This document shows positions 33,561-44,992 of a stretch of 64,000 bases of DNA, piece after piece. A program made the translations under genes and the position numbers. How positions within the stretch are numbered: position 1 is the stretch's first letter; each line of letters starts with the position of its first letter. The notes under the pieces were generated by a model. The model was not told the DNA's origin, ran no database searches, and was given only the letters and a program-made list of their open reading frames with translations. This DNA is from Pyricularia pennisetigena. Its lineage: Eukaryota; Ascomycota; Sordariomycetes; Magnaporthales; Pyriculariaceae. The stretch is taken from contig NC_043742.1 in NCBI RefSeq assembly GCF_004337985.1, positions 4,763,259-4,827,258 of the forward strand, in the 5' to 3' direction.

Positions 33561-35068
33561 CTAGCTCCAATGCGGCGGATACTTTTGCTCCGCACACTGA
33601 GGATACGTCCAGAAAATCAAGCAGTCCACGACTGGGTTCGTGATGCGCCTCCACCATGGTATCATGTGCGACGGAAGATGATGGCTTGTTCGTTGATACT
33701 CGCACAAAAGCACGAGGTTTCCGAGCACATTAAAGAGTCGGAAAAGACTGTAGGCCATGTTGGTTAATAACGTTGCACACGTTGCATGTGGCCCGGGGCA
33801 GAAGATAGGGCAAAGGTGAACAGAAATAGCACCATGGGAGGGATGACACTTACAGGTTAAAGCAGAAAAATATCAGACATGCCATCGTGCTTCTGGGAAG
33901 CTCGTAATATGGTGTCTCGATGTACAAGTCGATGATCCAGTGAATCGGGGGGATCCAGCAGAGCAGTGTCATGAGCTCAAACAAGAAGCTCCAATGGTAC
34001 GTCCTGATGCGGTTCCCGCGGAACGTGAGGATGAGAAAGCATACCCAGAGAAGCAGGAATGAAGTCTTGGTTGTTGCGTGCACAAAGTCAGCATGTATGT
34101 TTCAAACAGACTCCTTCGGGGCGTCACGAGGGGGTACTTACCACGGTGGGAGCAAAGACTTGAATGTCGTTCCGGAAATACCTCCATGCCAACGCAGCAC
34201 CTATGACGCCCAGAGCTAGCTGCATCCAGCCCAACGAGAAGAAAAACAGCAGTGCGTCGTTATACTTGTTGTAGCATCGCCTGTGAAACTGTACGTGGCC
34301 AGTAGCCGGCGAAGACGTGACGGGCCAACCACACCAGCGGCATATCCAGACGCCGTCGCCGTTGCCCATAGTCACCTTGCGCCCAACAACGATCCGGTCG
34401 TCCCTCTCGGCGACCGCGCAGTTGACGCAAAGCGCACAGAGTGGATAGTCTCGATGCGTGGCCGGCGCCTGCAAAAGACCCAATCGTTCTTCGTCGTAGG
34501 CCAGGCAGCGGGCACAGTGACTGAGCAACAGGCGCCGGAGGTGATCGGGCCCAAATAGCACCCTGATTGCACGGGGTGACGCAAGCTTCTTGTAGAAGCG
34601 ACATGTTCGCCTTAACCGCTCAATGTCACCAAAGTTGAGTTGCCGGATGATCAACATCTGCAATTCGGGCGGCAGAGTCGCGAGAGTGAGTGGCGCGGTG
34701 CGCTGGGCAGCAGCTAGTCTTATTTGCTCGGCCTCGACCGCGTCCAGTACTCGCTGCTCCTCCGTCTGTCGCTGCCGGACAACATCATCTGTCGAGTCCC
34801 CAGCCATGCTCCTTGCGCTTTTTGCGCTGGATGCAGTCACCTGAGATCCCACGATAATGCCGCTCGGACTTTGGTGCTCCAACTCGGGCCTGCCCTTTTC
34901 GATATCTATCCCTAGCCCATCGGTATGATTTGTCTCTGAGGAGCCCGTAGGCGTGGGGATGGAATTGTGTGCAGCTCCATTGCCCAAGCCCAGCGAGTTG
35001 AGAGAATTGCGCAGGGAGATGCTCAGACCCTGCGCTATGCGCTGCTGCAGATTGATAGCTGGATCCAT
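33561..35068 (-). CDS. F-box protein with C-terminal transmembrane segments
   Basis: Three exons (34142-35068, 33854-34065, 33561-33747) with introns of 76 and 106 nt give 441 residues; donors are GTAAGT and phases agree. Residues 127-170 are an F-box (TLATLPPELQMLIIRQLNFGDIERL then RTCRFYKKLASP), the Skp1-binding module of SCF ubiquitin ligases. A Cys-rich region follows (CARC, CALCVNC, CRWCGWP), which could bind zinc. After about residue 272 come four hydrophobic stretches: LLFFFSLGWMQLALGVIGA, FLLLWVCFLILTF, FLFELMTLLCWIPPI and ACLIFFCFNLLFRLFNVLG. The latter two exons are almost entirely membrane. The N-terminus is disordered and Ser/Thr-rich. The combination suggests a membrane-anchored ubiquitin-ligase adaptor; that is inference. 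An intact frame through both splices supports it as real. Confidence 0.85.
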
Positions 35069-36745
35069 CGTCTGTCTGTCTGCTCGCGGCTTGCGCTACC
35101 GAAGCGGAGCTCACCTCACCTGGTCCGAATGAGGTGCAAGGGTGGGCATGCAATTGGCAAGCCTATGTGGGACTGGGGACGGCGGACTGTTTCTTGGACC
35201 TCATCGACCGAAGAAAGGAATCTTCCGGAGAAACCGCGCTGTCGCTTGATTGGTTATGTTGTTGTACAAACGAGGGCTGCAAGTTGATGGGATGAAAATG
35301 CAATAGAAGAAAAATGGCAAGAAAATAAGTTAAAGAGAGAAGGAGGAAAGAAAAAAAAGAAAGAAAATTGCTTGACAAGACGAGAACTTCGCCGCGTTCG
35401 CGACGCCGTGTCAAGCTAGGTTTCCCCCGCGTTGCCCATCCACTGTGCGACACGTCCAACAAGTCAGCTCGAGTAGGTAGATGGCCTAGTGCTACTCAAG
35501 CCTTAGTCTATAATGGGTGGTGAGGTGCCGACGCAACTATGCTGCAATGCAACAAAAATGAATTCGATAGCGAGGATAATGGATTTGTGCCCCGCAATCA
35601 AATCAAGCTGATGTGAGGTCAGGCATCGAGTGAGTTCAGGGTAGTAAAGACGCGCAGCTAGACACCAATTGTGTTTCCCGTCAAGGCTGAAAATCGAAAA
35701 GAGCCAAAAATGAAGAGGAAGGCAGGGTTGTGTCTATTCGGCGTCTCAACTAAGGTAGGTAGGTAGACAGGATAGATTGAATCAGCAAGGTTCGCACAAG
35801 TAAACATCAATGACTGACGGGCCATTGAAAAGTGTGACCGAAGCTAAAGGAGGCGTACATCAAGGATTCTGATGGCCAACAAGTCCTACCAAGGGAGAAC
35901 TGCTGGTTTCCTGCGGTCTTGCCTGGCCGCCTATCTGACGTCGCAAAACCTGCCTTGCCCACTCGTTTCTTTCGACATTTGCCGTCCACCCAAGCGAAAG
36001 AACCCGACCTAGAATCCAGCTGCCGACATCTGCTTGTATCTGCAAGTACCCGTTACAACGCCCGCACCATAGGGGTTATAAAAAATTAAAAGAAAAAATA
36101 AAAACACAGAACAGCAGTAAGTGATTGCTCGATAGTCCGCCCCTAACTGTGCCAAGGCCCGGCGCCCACGACTGCGCGTACCTGAAAAAGTTTAGAATAA
36201 AACTAAATTCAGTCACCCGATGATGAACAAATCGCTGAGTTCTATGGCCTTGATTATTAAATACCTACCAAGCAGGTGTCTCATCCAAATTACTCAGAAC
36301 AAGCGTCCCATCAAAATGCGCCTTATCTTTCTACGAACCAGGTCCTCATTGTGCTTCCCCTATTGCACTAGAATTCTGTTTGCATCTCGAAAATCGAAGC
36401 CCAGCAGTCCACGCCGACAGGGACTTGTTCGAATAAGTGCCGCGCGTGTTCAGGACTTTCATACCACATAGTACCGGGCGTCCACAATCAAGCGCCCAAG
36501 TAGAGACTAAGACAAAACATGCACAAAGTAGTCTTCTTCTTCGCGTCCCAAGCAAGCTCAGTGATCGCAATGAAAAAAAGAGAAAAAGGCCTGTCAGATT
36601 TGCATCGAAGCCCACCCCGCCCAGGCGCCCGAAGGCAAGACCCTGGGTAATCGGGGTAGAGATCATCACAGCCCTCTATACAGCAGCCGAGAAAACCCGG
36701 CTACCGCCATCCTTTCGGACAGAGCGAGGACGAAATAAGTGGTTT
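35069..36745. other. Intergenic, F-box promoter side
   Basis: 1.68 kb without a credible coding exon. It has a TAGG repeat at about 35754-35765, and purine-rich (+) / pyrimidine-rich (-) DNA at 35290-35370 that may be the F-box 5' leader. Confidence 0.45.
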
Positions 36746-36942
36746 TCACCCTAGGGCAACGAGCATAAGAGTCATCAACCAGGGTATGGTCTGAAGCTTC
36801 TTTGGGAAACAAAGAAGTGGGTCGATTACTATAGAAATGATTCCTGTTGAAGAGATAAAATGTTAGTGATGTGATGTTGATTGAGTGCTGAAGAGGTGAT
36901 GAGGCAGTGTATAGGAGACTCACTTTGAAGTAAGATCGACAT
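36746..36942 (-). CDS. Candidate spliced small hydrophobic protein, 38 residues
   Basis: An ATG at 36942 opens a 19-nt exon (36924-36942, MSILLQ). It is followed by an 80-nt intron with textbook signals: GTGAGT donor, TCACTAACA branch region about 25 nt before the end, and CAACAG acceptor at 36844. Exon 2 (36746-36843) completes a 38-codon frame rich in Ile, Leu and Val that ends at TGA. Hydrophobic stretches (IISIVIDPLL and LMTLMLVALG) flank a short Lys-containing middle, suggesting a membrane peptide. A GTATAAG TATA-like box lies 49 nt upstream at 36991-36997 and the leader is pyrimidine-rich. I do not recognise a family. The intron is more convincing than the peptide, so this could instead be the 5' end of a non-coding or longer transcript. 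Confidence 0.4.
36844..36923 (-). other. Predicted 80-nt intron in an unannotated transcript
   Basis: GTGAGT at 36923-36918, CACTAAC branch near 36868 and CAACAG ending at 36844. All three elements and the length match the other introns in this window. Confidence 0.65.
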
Positions 36943-37419
36943 GGTAGAAAGAGAAAAACGAAATCGGTTTGGAGAGGGCGAGCAGGTCTTCTTATACTCT
37001 CTACAAGTGGGGCAAATGTCTGGCCTGTGCAAGAAAAGTTTGCAGCTGACTAACACCCAACCACGTCCTTTGCCGTTGGGCGGGCCCATTATGGGTACCA
37101 TTCTCTTTCTATGGGAATCTAATTCCGCCTGTGGTTGCGGCGCGAACACCAAGTGGTTCTCTGCATCCATTTGCGCTGCCATTCGCCAATCAGCTACATC
37201 ATCTTGAAAGCCATGATTCGCGGAGTGGAGGAAACTCGAGTAATACTCGGTCTGGAACTGCGCAGTACCCGGTTACCGGTATCGAGAAAATTTGCCGACT
37301 GCTCCGAGTGCAGCTTGCTTCGAATTTCATCAGAATAAAATAGAATAAAATAAAATAAAGGCCTATCCAATCATGTAAAAACGCCAATATCATGCTATCC
37401 AAATCAGGACATCTCACGT
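36943..37419. other. Intergenic
   Basis: 477 nt between the small ORF start and the stop of the PAN-like protein gene (both minus). No ORF is supported. AATAAAA-type repeats at 37337-37358 may belong to the latter gene's 3' flank. Confidence 0.45.
36991..36997 (-). promoter_or_regulatory. TATA-like box
   Basis: GTATAAG on the minus strand, 49 nt upstream of the small ORF's ATG and followed by a CT-rich leader. This is the usual spacing for a fungal core promoter. Not proven. Confidence 0.4.
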
Positions 37420-38832
37420 CTATCCATCCGCGGCCTTCTCCGAAACCAGCTGCTTCTTGAACAGAACCATGTCGGACAGTAAAAATTTTTCTGCTGCTCG
37501 CTCCGACCTCCCGGCCGCCGCCGTGACATCTGAGGCCATCTCATATTCTGGACCATAGCCATTCGGGCCTCTACGGACCACTGGGAGCTCCGAGGCCGGA
37601 CTGGGCTGCGTTGCGCTCCATGGCGTTACCGCAAAACTTCCGTGACCCGTCATTGCGCTCATGGGGGCTAGAGTTCCGTCGGGACTGCGGGTATATGTTA
37701 CTCCCCATTGCGAGTTGGTGGTATCAATGCTTGCCAGCCCCGTTTTTGGGTCGTCTTTGGGTCTTGCTGGGCGACAGCTATCCAAGATACGCTGTTGCTG
37801 TCTGACAAGATATGTTGCCACACAACGAATTGGGATGTCGTCTTGGGCCGGACTACCGGGAGCCGGGTCGACATTGACAGGACTACCCGGAAGCTCAAGA
37901 CATTCGCCTGCTGGCATTTGGTTTAGAGATCGCTGAAAAGACGGTGGTGCCGGCGAGTGTGTCCTGTGGGAACCGTGTCCGATGCTGCTCGAGCTCTCCG
38001 ACAGGTCCTTGGCTTGTCCCAAACTTTGTTCAGCAATAGACTTGCGCTGCCGATAGTACCAACCGGCGAGGATACCAACGCCCATGAGTACAACGGCGGC
38101 CGCGGCTCCGACACCTATTCCAGCCTTTGCGTCCGCACTCAATCCCTGGCTTGGGGGCGGGGCCGGGTTTCCCGGCTGGCTGGGGTCCTCAACCGCAAAC
38201 ATCCAACCCGCAGAGTCGTGAGGTTCCCCGATAGAGCTCTTGAGAAAGCACCTGAACCCTGCTGTATCGTCCATATACCCCCAGCCCACCGACGTGCATC
38301 CACTGTTATCCTTCGCGCACACGTCGATGCAATCGTTGAGTGATTTTGCTGCTACATTGTACAAATCTATAGCGCCGAGGGACGAGTGGTAGTCACGCCC
38401 ACACATAACGACGTAGCGCTTGGATGTCGAAGGCTCGGTGAAGACGGTGAGGTTGTCGGCTGGGCAGTGGATAGGTGAGCTGCCCGGTCCTGAGGTGACC
38501 TGTGCGGTTGGCGATGGGATCGGAGGCGTCGCGCGTTTATGTATGACGGGCGTGCCCCTCGGCCTGATGGCAAGAGCTCTTCTGGGAGCCCATGGAGCTT
38601 CAGACCCTCGTGGGCCGTTCGATCTGATTTCCAAATTTGATGGGTGGTTGTTCGCAGCCGCCCCTCCTAAGCTGTCTGGCGTTATGATGGGATTGTTGAT
38701 CGAGACAGCGGTCGCGTTGGCCAAAAGAGCCAACAAGGTAACTAATAACATGAGGAAACTCCCCGGGGACCGAGACCTTGAAGCCTCATGGGAACTGAAG
38801 ATCACGGGTCCATACCCCGAAGCTGCGGCCAT
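37420..38832 (-). CDS. Single-pass membrane protein with PAN/apple-like extracellular domain
   Basis: Single exon of 470 residues from the ATG at 38832. A later ATG at 38751 would start directly at the hydrophobic core MLLVTLLALLANATA and give 443 residues with a cleaner signal peptide. The ectodomain (about 115-235) has spaced cysteines (IHCPADN, VVMCGRDY, DCIDVCAKDNSGCTSVGWGY, FRCFLK), which resembles the PAN/apple fold of fungal surface proteins. A short Pro-rich stalk follows, then one transmembrane helix (IGVGAAAAVVLMGVGILAGWYY), a basic stop-transfer (RQRK) and a disordered cytoplasmic tail of about 190 residues. The layout resembles WSC-type wall sensors, but the domain differs. A sensor role is inference; I do not recognise the exact family. 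Confidence 0.75.
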   Translation of the reverse strand: MAAASGYGPVIFSSHEASRSRSPGSFLMLLVTLLALLANATAVSINNPIITPDSLGGAAANNHPSNLEIRSNGPRGSEAPWAPRRALAIRPRGTPVIHKRATPPIPSPTAQVTSGPGSSPIHCPADNLTVFTEPSTSKRYVVMCGRDYHSSLGAIDLYNVAAKSLNDCIDVCAKDNSGCTSVGWGYMDDTAGFRCFLKSSIGEPHDSAGWMFAVEDPSQPGNPAPPPSQGLSADAKAGIGVGAAAAVVLMGVGILAGWYYRQRKSIAEQSLGQAKDLSESSSSIGHGSHRTHSPAPPSFQRSLNQMPAGECLELPGSPVNVDPAPGSPAQDDIPIRCVATYLVRQQQRILDSCRPARPKDDPKTGLASIDTTNSQWGVTYTRSPDGTLAPMSAMTGHGSFAVTPWSATQPSPASELPVVRRGPNGYGPEYEMASDVTAAAGRSERAAEKFLLSDMVLFKKQLVSEKAADG

Positions 38833-41800
38833 GGAGTCACTTGAGAGAGCAAGCCTGGCCTGGACCAGGCTTGCGACGAGACCAGCTAGTCGATTAAACG
38901 GAATAGGTGACAAGAGGAAACATTTATTGATAAATCAAAGAGTATCAAGTAGTAAGAAACAGAGCTATTGACTGGCTGAAGAGGATCGATAGTAAGCAAA
39001 GAAAAACAAGCAGCCGGGGTAAATATGGTTGAAGAATAGCGCTTCTCTTTTCTCGAAAACAAGGAGTAGGGCTGGGCCCATTTGAAAGCGAGATGAGCCC
39101 GGCAGTGCATGCCTTGGGGGGGTGGAGAGTTACTCATAAGAAAAGACGGACAAATACGTATCCAGCGTCAGCCCAATAGAGAAGGAGGGAAGGTGGTCAG
39201 CACTCTAGACCATGTTCCTTGTCAGTCAAAGAAGCAGCATATCGTTCTGAATGGAACCTCTTGTTGCTGCGCCCCCTTGTTCGTCCTACATCCACCTAAA
39301 CAGCCCCAAGGTCACTCAGCTGGGCCTGCCTATAACGAGTTTGCTCAAACACGTTCATGCAATGTAACCTTTGTCGCGAATGGGGAGGAACTCAGCAGGG
39401 TGATTATAATGGGAGAATAGGCGGAAAAAAAAAAAAAAAAAAAAAAAAAGAGTGGTCGTCATTTGGAGATGAACCAAAAGAGTTTTCTTGCAAGCGTTTT
39501 ACCGACGGTGCGGTCACATGCCGGGGTAAAGAGAAGAGGGGAGAAAAAAAAAAAAAAAAAAAACATGACCCCTTCCCTCTTCCGCAGCAGACGCCCATTG
39601 TCAGATAGGTAAGCATCACAGCGTGAGGCAGATTACTTTGAGTACTGTACAGTACAGTAGCTCGGTGAAGGGGGCTAAAAAAAGGCAGGGAACGGAGACA
39701 CACGGGGAGAGTGGGGTGACCAGGTTCCTACGCTTGCGGGACTGCATGTAGTGGTCTTACTCAGCGCGCTCTCCATTGTTGGTCACATCAAGAACAGAAA
39801 TCATCAATAATGTTTGAGGCATTCTCATTTGCTCTCAGGCATCGGCAAGTATTACGTCGAAAGTTTACAAGTCCCTCGAACTCTTTGCTTTGCTGACGTA
39901 ACTTTTCCACAGAGTTTAACTACAGATGAGGTATTTTCCAGTAACTGAGGTGTTTTTGAGTAAAAATACTGTAAGATGTAATAAAATTTAATGTTTGCTC
40001 AACGGCTTTCCAATAATTATTGTACAGAGTACAGAGAACTAATGTTTTACCTACTGATCTCCGGTTCAGCTCGATTGTACATATATGCTTGTCTAAGATG
40101 TCACAACAACACAACCCTTTCATCTTTTGTTCTATGTAAGTCGCATATATATTATAATACGGTATTCGACTCCATACATTGGCCAACCGCACCTGTCATG
40201 AATATTTACTACACGGCGACCTCTCCATAACTACACCTTGTAATCAAACTAGACGAAATGGTAAAGACATACAGTTAGTTGGACTGTGGAAAGATCATGC
40301 TAGATGGAAACAGTATTTCGGGTCGAGATGTTGAGAGTAGAGTGTAATATATCTTTCATGTCAGCTACCATGATCTTTTCCTAACCAAGCCAACTAAACA
40401 TTAATGTTTGAGCGCTGGCGCAACCGGAGGGTACCGGAATATATCCAGACTACTGGGGCAGCCGCATGGGTTGCACCCTCAGCTGGCTCCGTCATATCCT
40501 GCTATCTTCTCGACCATTCTCTTATACAAAATATCTCAACGTCATACAAGTAGTCTGGGGAGCCCTGCTTATCCATTTCGTGGCAAACCTAAAAACTGGT
40601 CCCTTAGCGTGCGTACCACACCGCTGTACTACACAAACCATATCAGCTTCCCCGCTGTGATTCACATCACGAACTTCAACGTTCCTGCCAAGGCAACAGC
40701 CATAATCTCCACGAACCCACCAGGTCTCATCCGCTTCCCCGTGTCATCTTCAAAGGCTTTGAACTACGGACCTGCCTCGTCAGCCCAGTCCTCGCTCGCG
40801 CTCCGCACCCGTCGACGACGCCCATCCGGCCGTGGCCTGCGTGTTGTCCCGCATCCGTTTACCCGGGTCGCGACGAAGAAGGACGAGGAGGGCGGCGTGG
40901 CGCGTCGGCGTGGCGGCAACATCCAGCTGCTGGTATTGCCTCGGATTGACGATGGCCGAAGGCTCTGTCAAGACTGCCACCCAATATCTGGCCCCAGGTT
41001 TTCTTCGGACCCGACGCTTGAGTGCAACAAGAGGGGTTGAAGCAGGTGCAGAGGGAGCGGAGCGGGACAAAAGAGAGAAACGAGGAGGACAAGTTGATAT
41101 TTCAATTTCCAGTATAACAGCGCGTCAGAAAATATTCCCTTATCTCCTGGTCCATCAAAGCCTTCGAACAAATTGCTTCATCCATCATTCAAGTTCTGCA
41201 GTCGTCTCAACTTACTCCCATTTACACACAGGCTTTAAATTCAAACTTAAAAAGTACAGCCCTATGCAACAGATCGGATATCAAAAGGAAAAGCCAAATT
41301 TTAGTCTCATAACTTAGGTGTATTATTAAGTAATCATGCAAGCTCCGTGTCTAGAGTGTTCGTTCTTGTATGGTGTTGTTGAGTGGGTGTATGATACAGT
41401 TGCTGCTTCCTGCTTCACTCCCCACACACTAGTGACATTGCTCGTAAATGATGCAGAGCACAAAGCGTCACCTGCTCAGCAAACATGAAAAGCAAGCTTA
41501 GGAAGTAGGTGAGGTGCAAAGTCAAGGGGCGTGGGAGGCAACAGAAAGCAAACAAAAACATAACCATCTAGACGTCACATCATAACAGCGTGGGATTAAA
41601 ACAATCGTCAAAAGAAAAAAAAAAAAAAAAAAAAAACAAGAAAATAAGCGAGAAAAAAAAAAAGAACATGCCAAAAAGCCAACGCAAAATGCAACAGAGG
41701 AAGGGGTGGCACCTCCGCATCATACACCCCGAGAATCCCCCCACACGCTCGCAACAAGTCGACCAAGAACAATCTGCGCGCCACGCTCCAGGCCTGCGCT

Positions 41801-42804
41801 GATTTCGGGACCCAACAGCCGTTCAAAAACTGCAGTTTTTCTTTCTCCGCGCTGTCGTTTCTTCGTGATGCTTATTGCCGGGGGCGACCGCATCGAAGGT
41901 CGCGCTCGCACGGCACTGGTGAAATGGTTGCCCAAGAAGGTATATAGCGTGACGCCTTGTATCCAAAATGCTTTTTTCCGTCCCCTGAAAAATTCATCAC
42001 CCAGCTCAGCTCGACCAGGTGACCTTCTGCCCTATGAACCACCCGCTGTCATCATACCCTTCACCGGGGCGTATCCTGCATTCTTCACCTTTTTTTTGTA
42101 TTCCTCGTCGTCGTCAACCAATGATGATGTCGGGTATAGTATAGAGTTTCTCATCGCTTCGTCAGGACATCGGTGGTGAAATTGTGGTGTACAGGCCACG
42201 GTCCGGGCCATTGGTATCGTCCCCGGCACCATAGCAAACAGATAGAGCTCGTGACGGGGAGCAAAAGAAAGCCTCATGGCCTTTTGAAGCTCTCTGACCG
42301 TCTTGCTTATTGCAGAAACTGCAACATAGCAAAGAAGAAAGAAAAAGAAACAAGAAAGAGCAGAAATAACCAAGACCACCAAATATATGAAAAATCTGTG
42401 ATAAGAGAGGGAAGCGGAAAAGAGGAAGAAAAAAAAGAGACACAAATACTCGGCTCCGGCTGAAATTGAAAAGCAAATAGCAGAGATTACAATTCTTTAA
42501 GGGGTCATTATGCGGCAGAAAACTTGAAGGGTTGACATGGCAAGGACTGGGAAATGATGAAACAAAAAGCGCCAGAAACACGCCACGTTATCATGGCTTG
42601 TGACACAAGCGGAATGACTAGGAATATCATTCAGTAGTGGGCTCGAGCGTTCGAGGCTTTCACGATGACCCCGTTGTTTGTGCTGGTCGAGCCGGGTGTC
42701 CCATCCAGTCCGAGGTTGAATGAGGGGTAAAGGAGCTTGTCGGCAGGTACCAGTGGGTCGAATCGACATGAGCTTGGCGTGGCACTGATGTTTACCACCA
42801 ACAT
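38833..42804. other. 4-kb gene-poor, partly AT-rich region
   Basis: No credible gene on either strand. It includes A25 (39425-39449), A20 (39544-39563) and A22 (41615-41636) runs and AT-rich DNA at about 39800-40430. An open plus frame at 40408-41040 begins at TTG and lacks coding signs. The right end (about 42000-42800) should be the Pin4 3' UTR. I looked for transposase, reverse transcriptase and terminal repeats by eye and saw none. Confidence 0.5.
39425..39449 (+). repeat. A25 homopolymer
   Basis: Uninterrupted A run; a second A20 run follows at 39544-39563 in the same intergenic region. Confidence 0.9.
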
Positions 42805-44992
42805 TTAGTGATTCCATGTTGAGCTGGATGTGCTTGTTCGGGCGTTGTCTGACGAGTCTTGAGTTCAACACTTGTTAGCATTTGAGGGGGGCATGTAACA
42901 TTGGGACTCGACGGTATAAACCATACCACTGTTACGCTGCATGTGGCCATTCTGTCGGGTGCGAGTTCCGAACCCAGAAGACTCTACACTGGGACCCCGA
43001 GGCTGCCTTTCCGGAGCACGATTGCTTGCGCCATTGCCATTGCCGTTGGCACTAGGTCTTTGGCTGCCAATAGCACCGATACTACCGATTGCACCAGGCC
43101 CATCGTTCCTAGGCCGGGTCACTGGCACGCCAGAGTCGAAGGCCGCCCTGGTGAGTGACCCCAACCTATCGGTGTGCATGGACTCAACACCCGATTGCGA
43201 CGGTGGCGGGACTGACATTGGTGGGAATCCAGCATTGTTATCGGTGGTGTAATGACCAAAGAGAGAAATGTTGTGTCCCGGAGCGCCAATATTAGTTGCG
43301 CTTGTGACAGATGGCGAAGGGCTGGGACTGTAGGAGCGCAAGTCGGCAAAGCTCTTGACACCTCTGAGGCCGTTCATCGCGTGCGGACCATCCGGACTGC
43401 CGGGGACCCCAAGCAGACCGCCTGTTCGAGCTTGAGTGTGGTAGGTACCTGATGGGGCACCCCTGGACTGTTCGGCAAAGTCAATGGTGGCAGCACGGCT
43501 GAGGCCTCTTGGATGGGTGTCCAGTGTGGCGCCAGTTGACGGTGCTAGAGTCCCCTTCTCCATTCCGCCCGAAGAAAGCTTGCGTACAACCACTTGTCGA
43601 TTGTCGCCATCCCCAACGCTGGTGTGGTTCAGACCAAGGTTGTGCGAAAGGATGTGGATATCGCGTCGCTGCTCAGGAGTGAGGTTTGAGGGGAATACCA
43701 TGATCTCGCGGTTCACATCGTTCTTGAACATGTAGAGCTCCATGTAAGCTTTGAGCGTGGATTCGTTGTTTAGATCGATGGGGTGTTGTTCGCTCGGCCC
43801 TGCGACTTGAGTCAGCATTCCCGAACCGTCCCTGGCTTGTGCTTCTTCGCCGTTCCCTGACATGGAGTACATGGTCATCCGGTGCTTACTATACGTATGT
43901 GCGGCATCCGATACGGTGGAAGCGGCATTCAGTGAGGAGATGGATGCCTGGTGCTGCAAGGGCGCTACCGAGCGGTGCTGCTCCTCCAACTGCCCACGCT
44001 TTTCCCGCTTCTCACGCTCGATCCTCTCACGCTCGTGTTCCGGGAGCATCTTTTTGTACTCGACGCGCAGTTTGCGACCGGACACATCCATTCCGTTCAT
44101 GCTGTTGATGACAACCTTTGTCTCTTCGGGGTGCGCAAAGTTGGCAAAGGCCAGCCCGCGGAAGACACCCTGGTCGAAGTGGTAGTTGAAAGCGTATGGC
44201 TGCGGCAGGTTCATGTCCACCATCAAGCTCTGCAGGGTCTCCTTCCGTACGTTGAAAGGAATGTTCTTGATCACAATAGCCGTCTTGATCAAGCCGGGGC
44301 CACCAACGTGGTCATCATCGCCGTGAGATCCCATCTCGGGATGCATGAAGTTCCCACCGGGTGGGGCAACTGTGTAAATCTGGCCGTTTGTGGTCCCTAC
44401 GCCTTGCACAGACTGAGGGTAATGGTGCATTTGCCCGCGTTGCTGCAGAGGCGGTGCTTGACCACTCAGGTTAGAATCTCCCATGCCAGCCCATTCCTAC
44501 ATTTGTAGACTCTTGTCAGTTACTGCTGGAGGCGGTAGAGGCACTACTATATCGGCGGCGGATAGATGATAGAGAATAGACTCTTGGGAAAGTACGCACA
44601 GTAGGGAGAGGTGCCCTCCTATTCACACCTCCTCGAATCCGAGTAGGATCGGTTATGGCACCATTGATCGTCGCGGGATTTCCATTGTAACTCCAGGCTT
44701 GAGCATTTCCGTACATGAAAGTATTTGCGCCCGAGACGGGGGAAGGTCCAGACCTCTCAAAGCGTGAGGCACCCGAGTTGAACGAATTGAAACGATCGTC
44801 GGAATTGGAGTAGAAGCTCAAGTCTCCGATCTGCTGGCTTAGCGCATCGATGCCACCTCGCTGGTTTTGACGGCCGGTCCCCATGGCGCCTGGGAATCCG
44901 GCGGTGGTGGCATATCCGGGCCTGGATGAGCTCGTCGACCGGTTGACGGTGCCGTACTGGCTGTTCAAGTAGCCCTCTTGCTGTTGATTCAT
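42805..44992 (-). CDS. RRM + R3H RNA-binding protein (Pin4/Cip2 type)
   Basis: Preferred model: exons 44600-44992, 42927-44496 and 42805-42848, with introns of 103 nt (GTGCGT donor) and 78 nt, giving 668 residues. Residues 203-280 are one RRM (AIVIKNIPFNVRKETL; RNP1-like FRGLAFANF), followed by a charged helix (EHERERIEREKREKRG). Residues 370-437 are an R3H domain (AYMELYMFKND; EQRRDIHILSHNLGLNHTSVG). The rest is disordered. This RRM-R3H pair with flanking low complexity is that of budding-yeast Pin4 and fission-yeast Cip1/Cip2, regulators of mRNA stability in stress and cell cycle. The 3' intron has a GTATGG donor, a TGCTAAC branch and a CGTCAG acceptor. It moves the stop from 42865 to 42805, replacing a 20-residue tail by a Ser/Thr-rich one. 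The N-terminal part starts MNQQQEGYL. Confidence 0.88.

Noticed and set aside
40408..41040. 210-codon open plus frame
   Set aside because: It begins at TTG, has no early ATG, and its Arg/Pro/Ser composition looks like a chance open frame in mixed-GC DNA.
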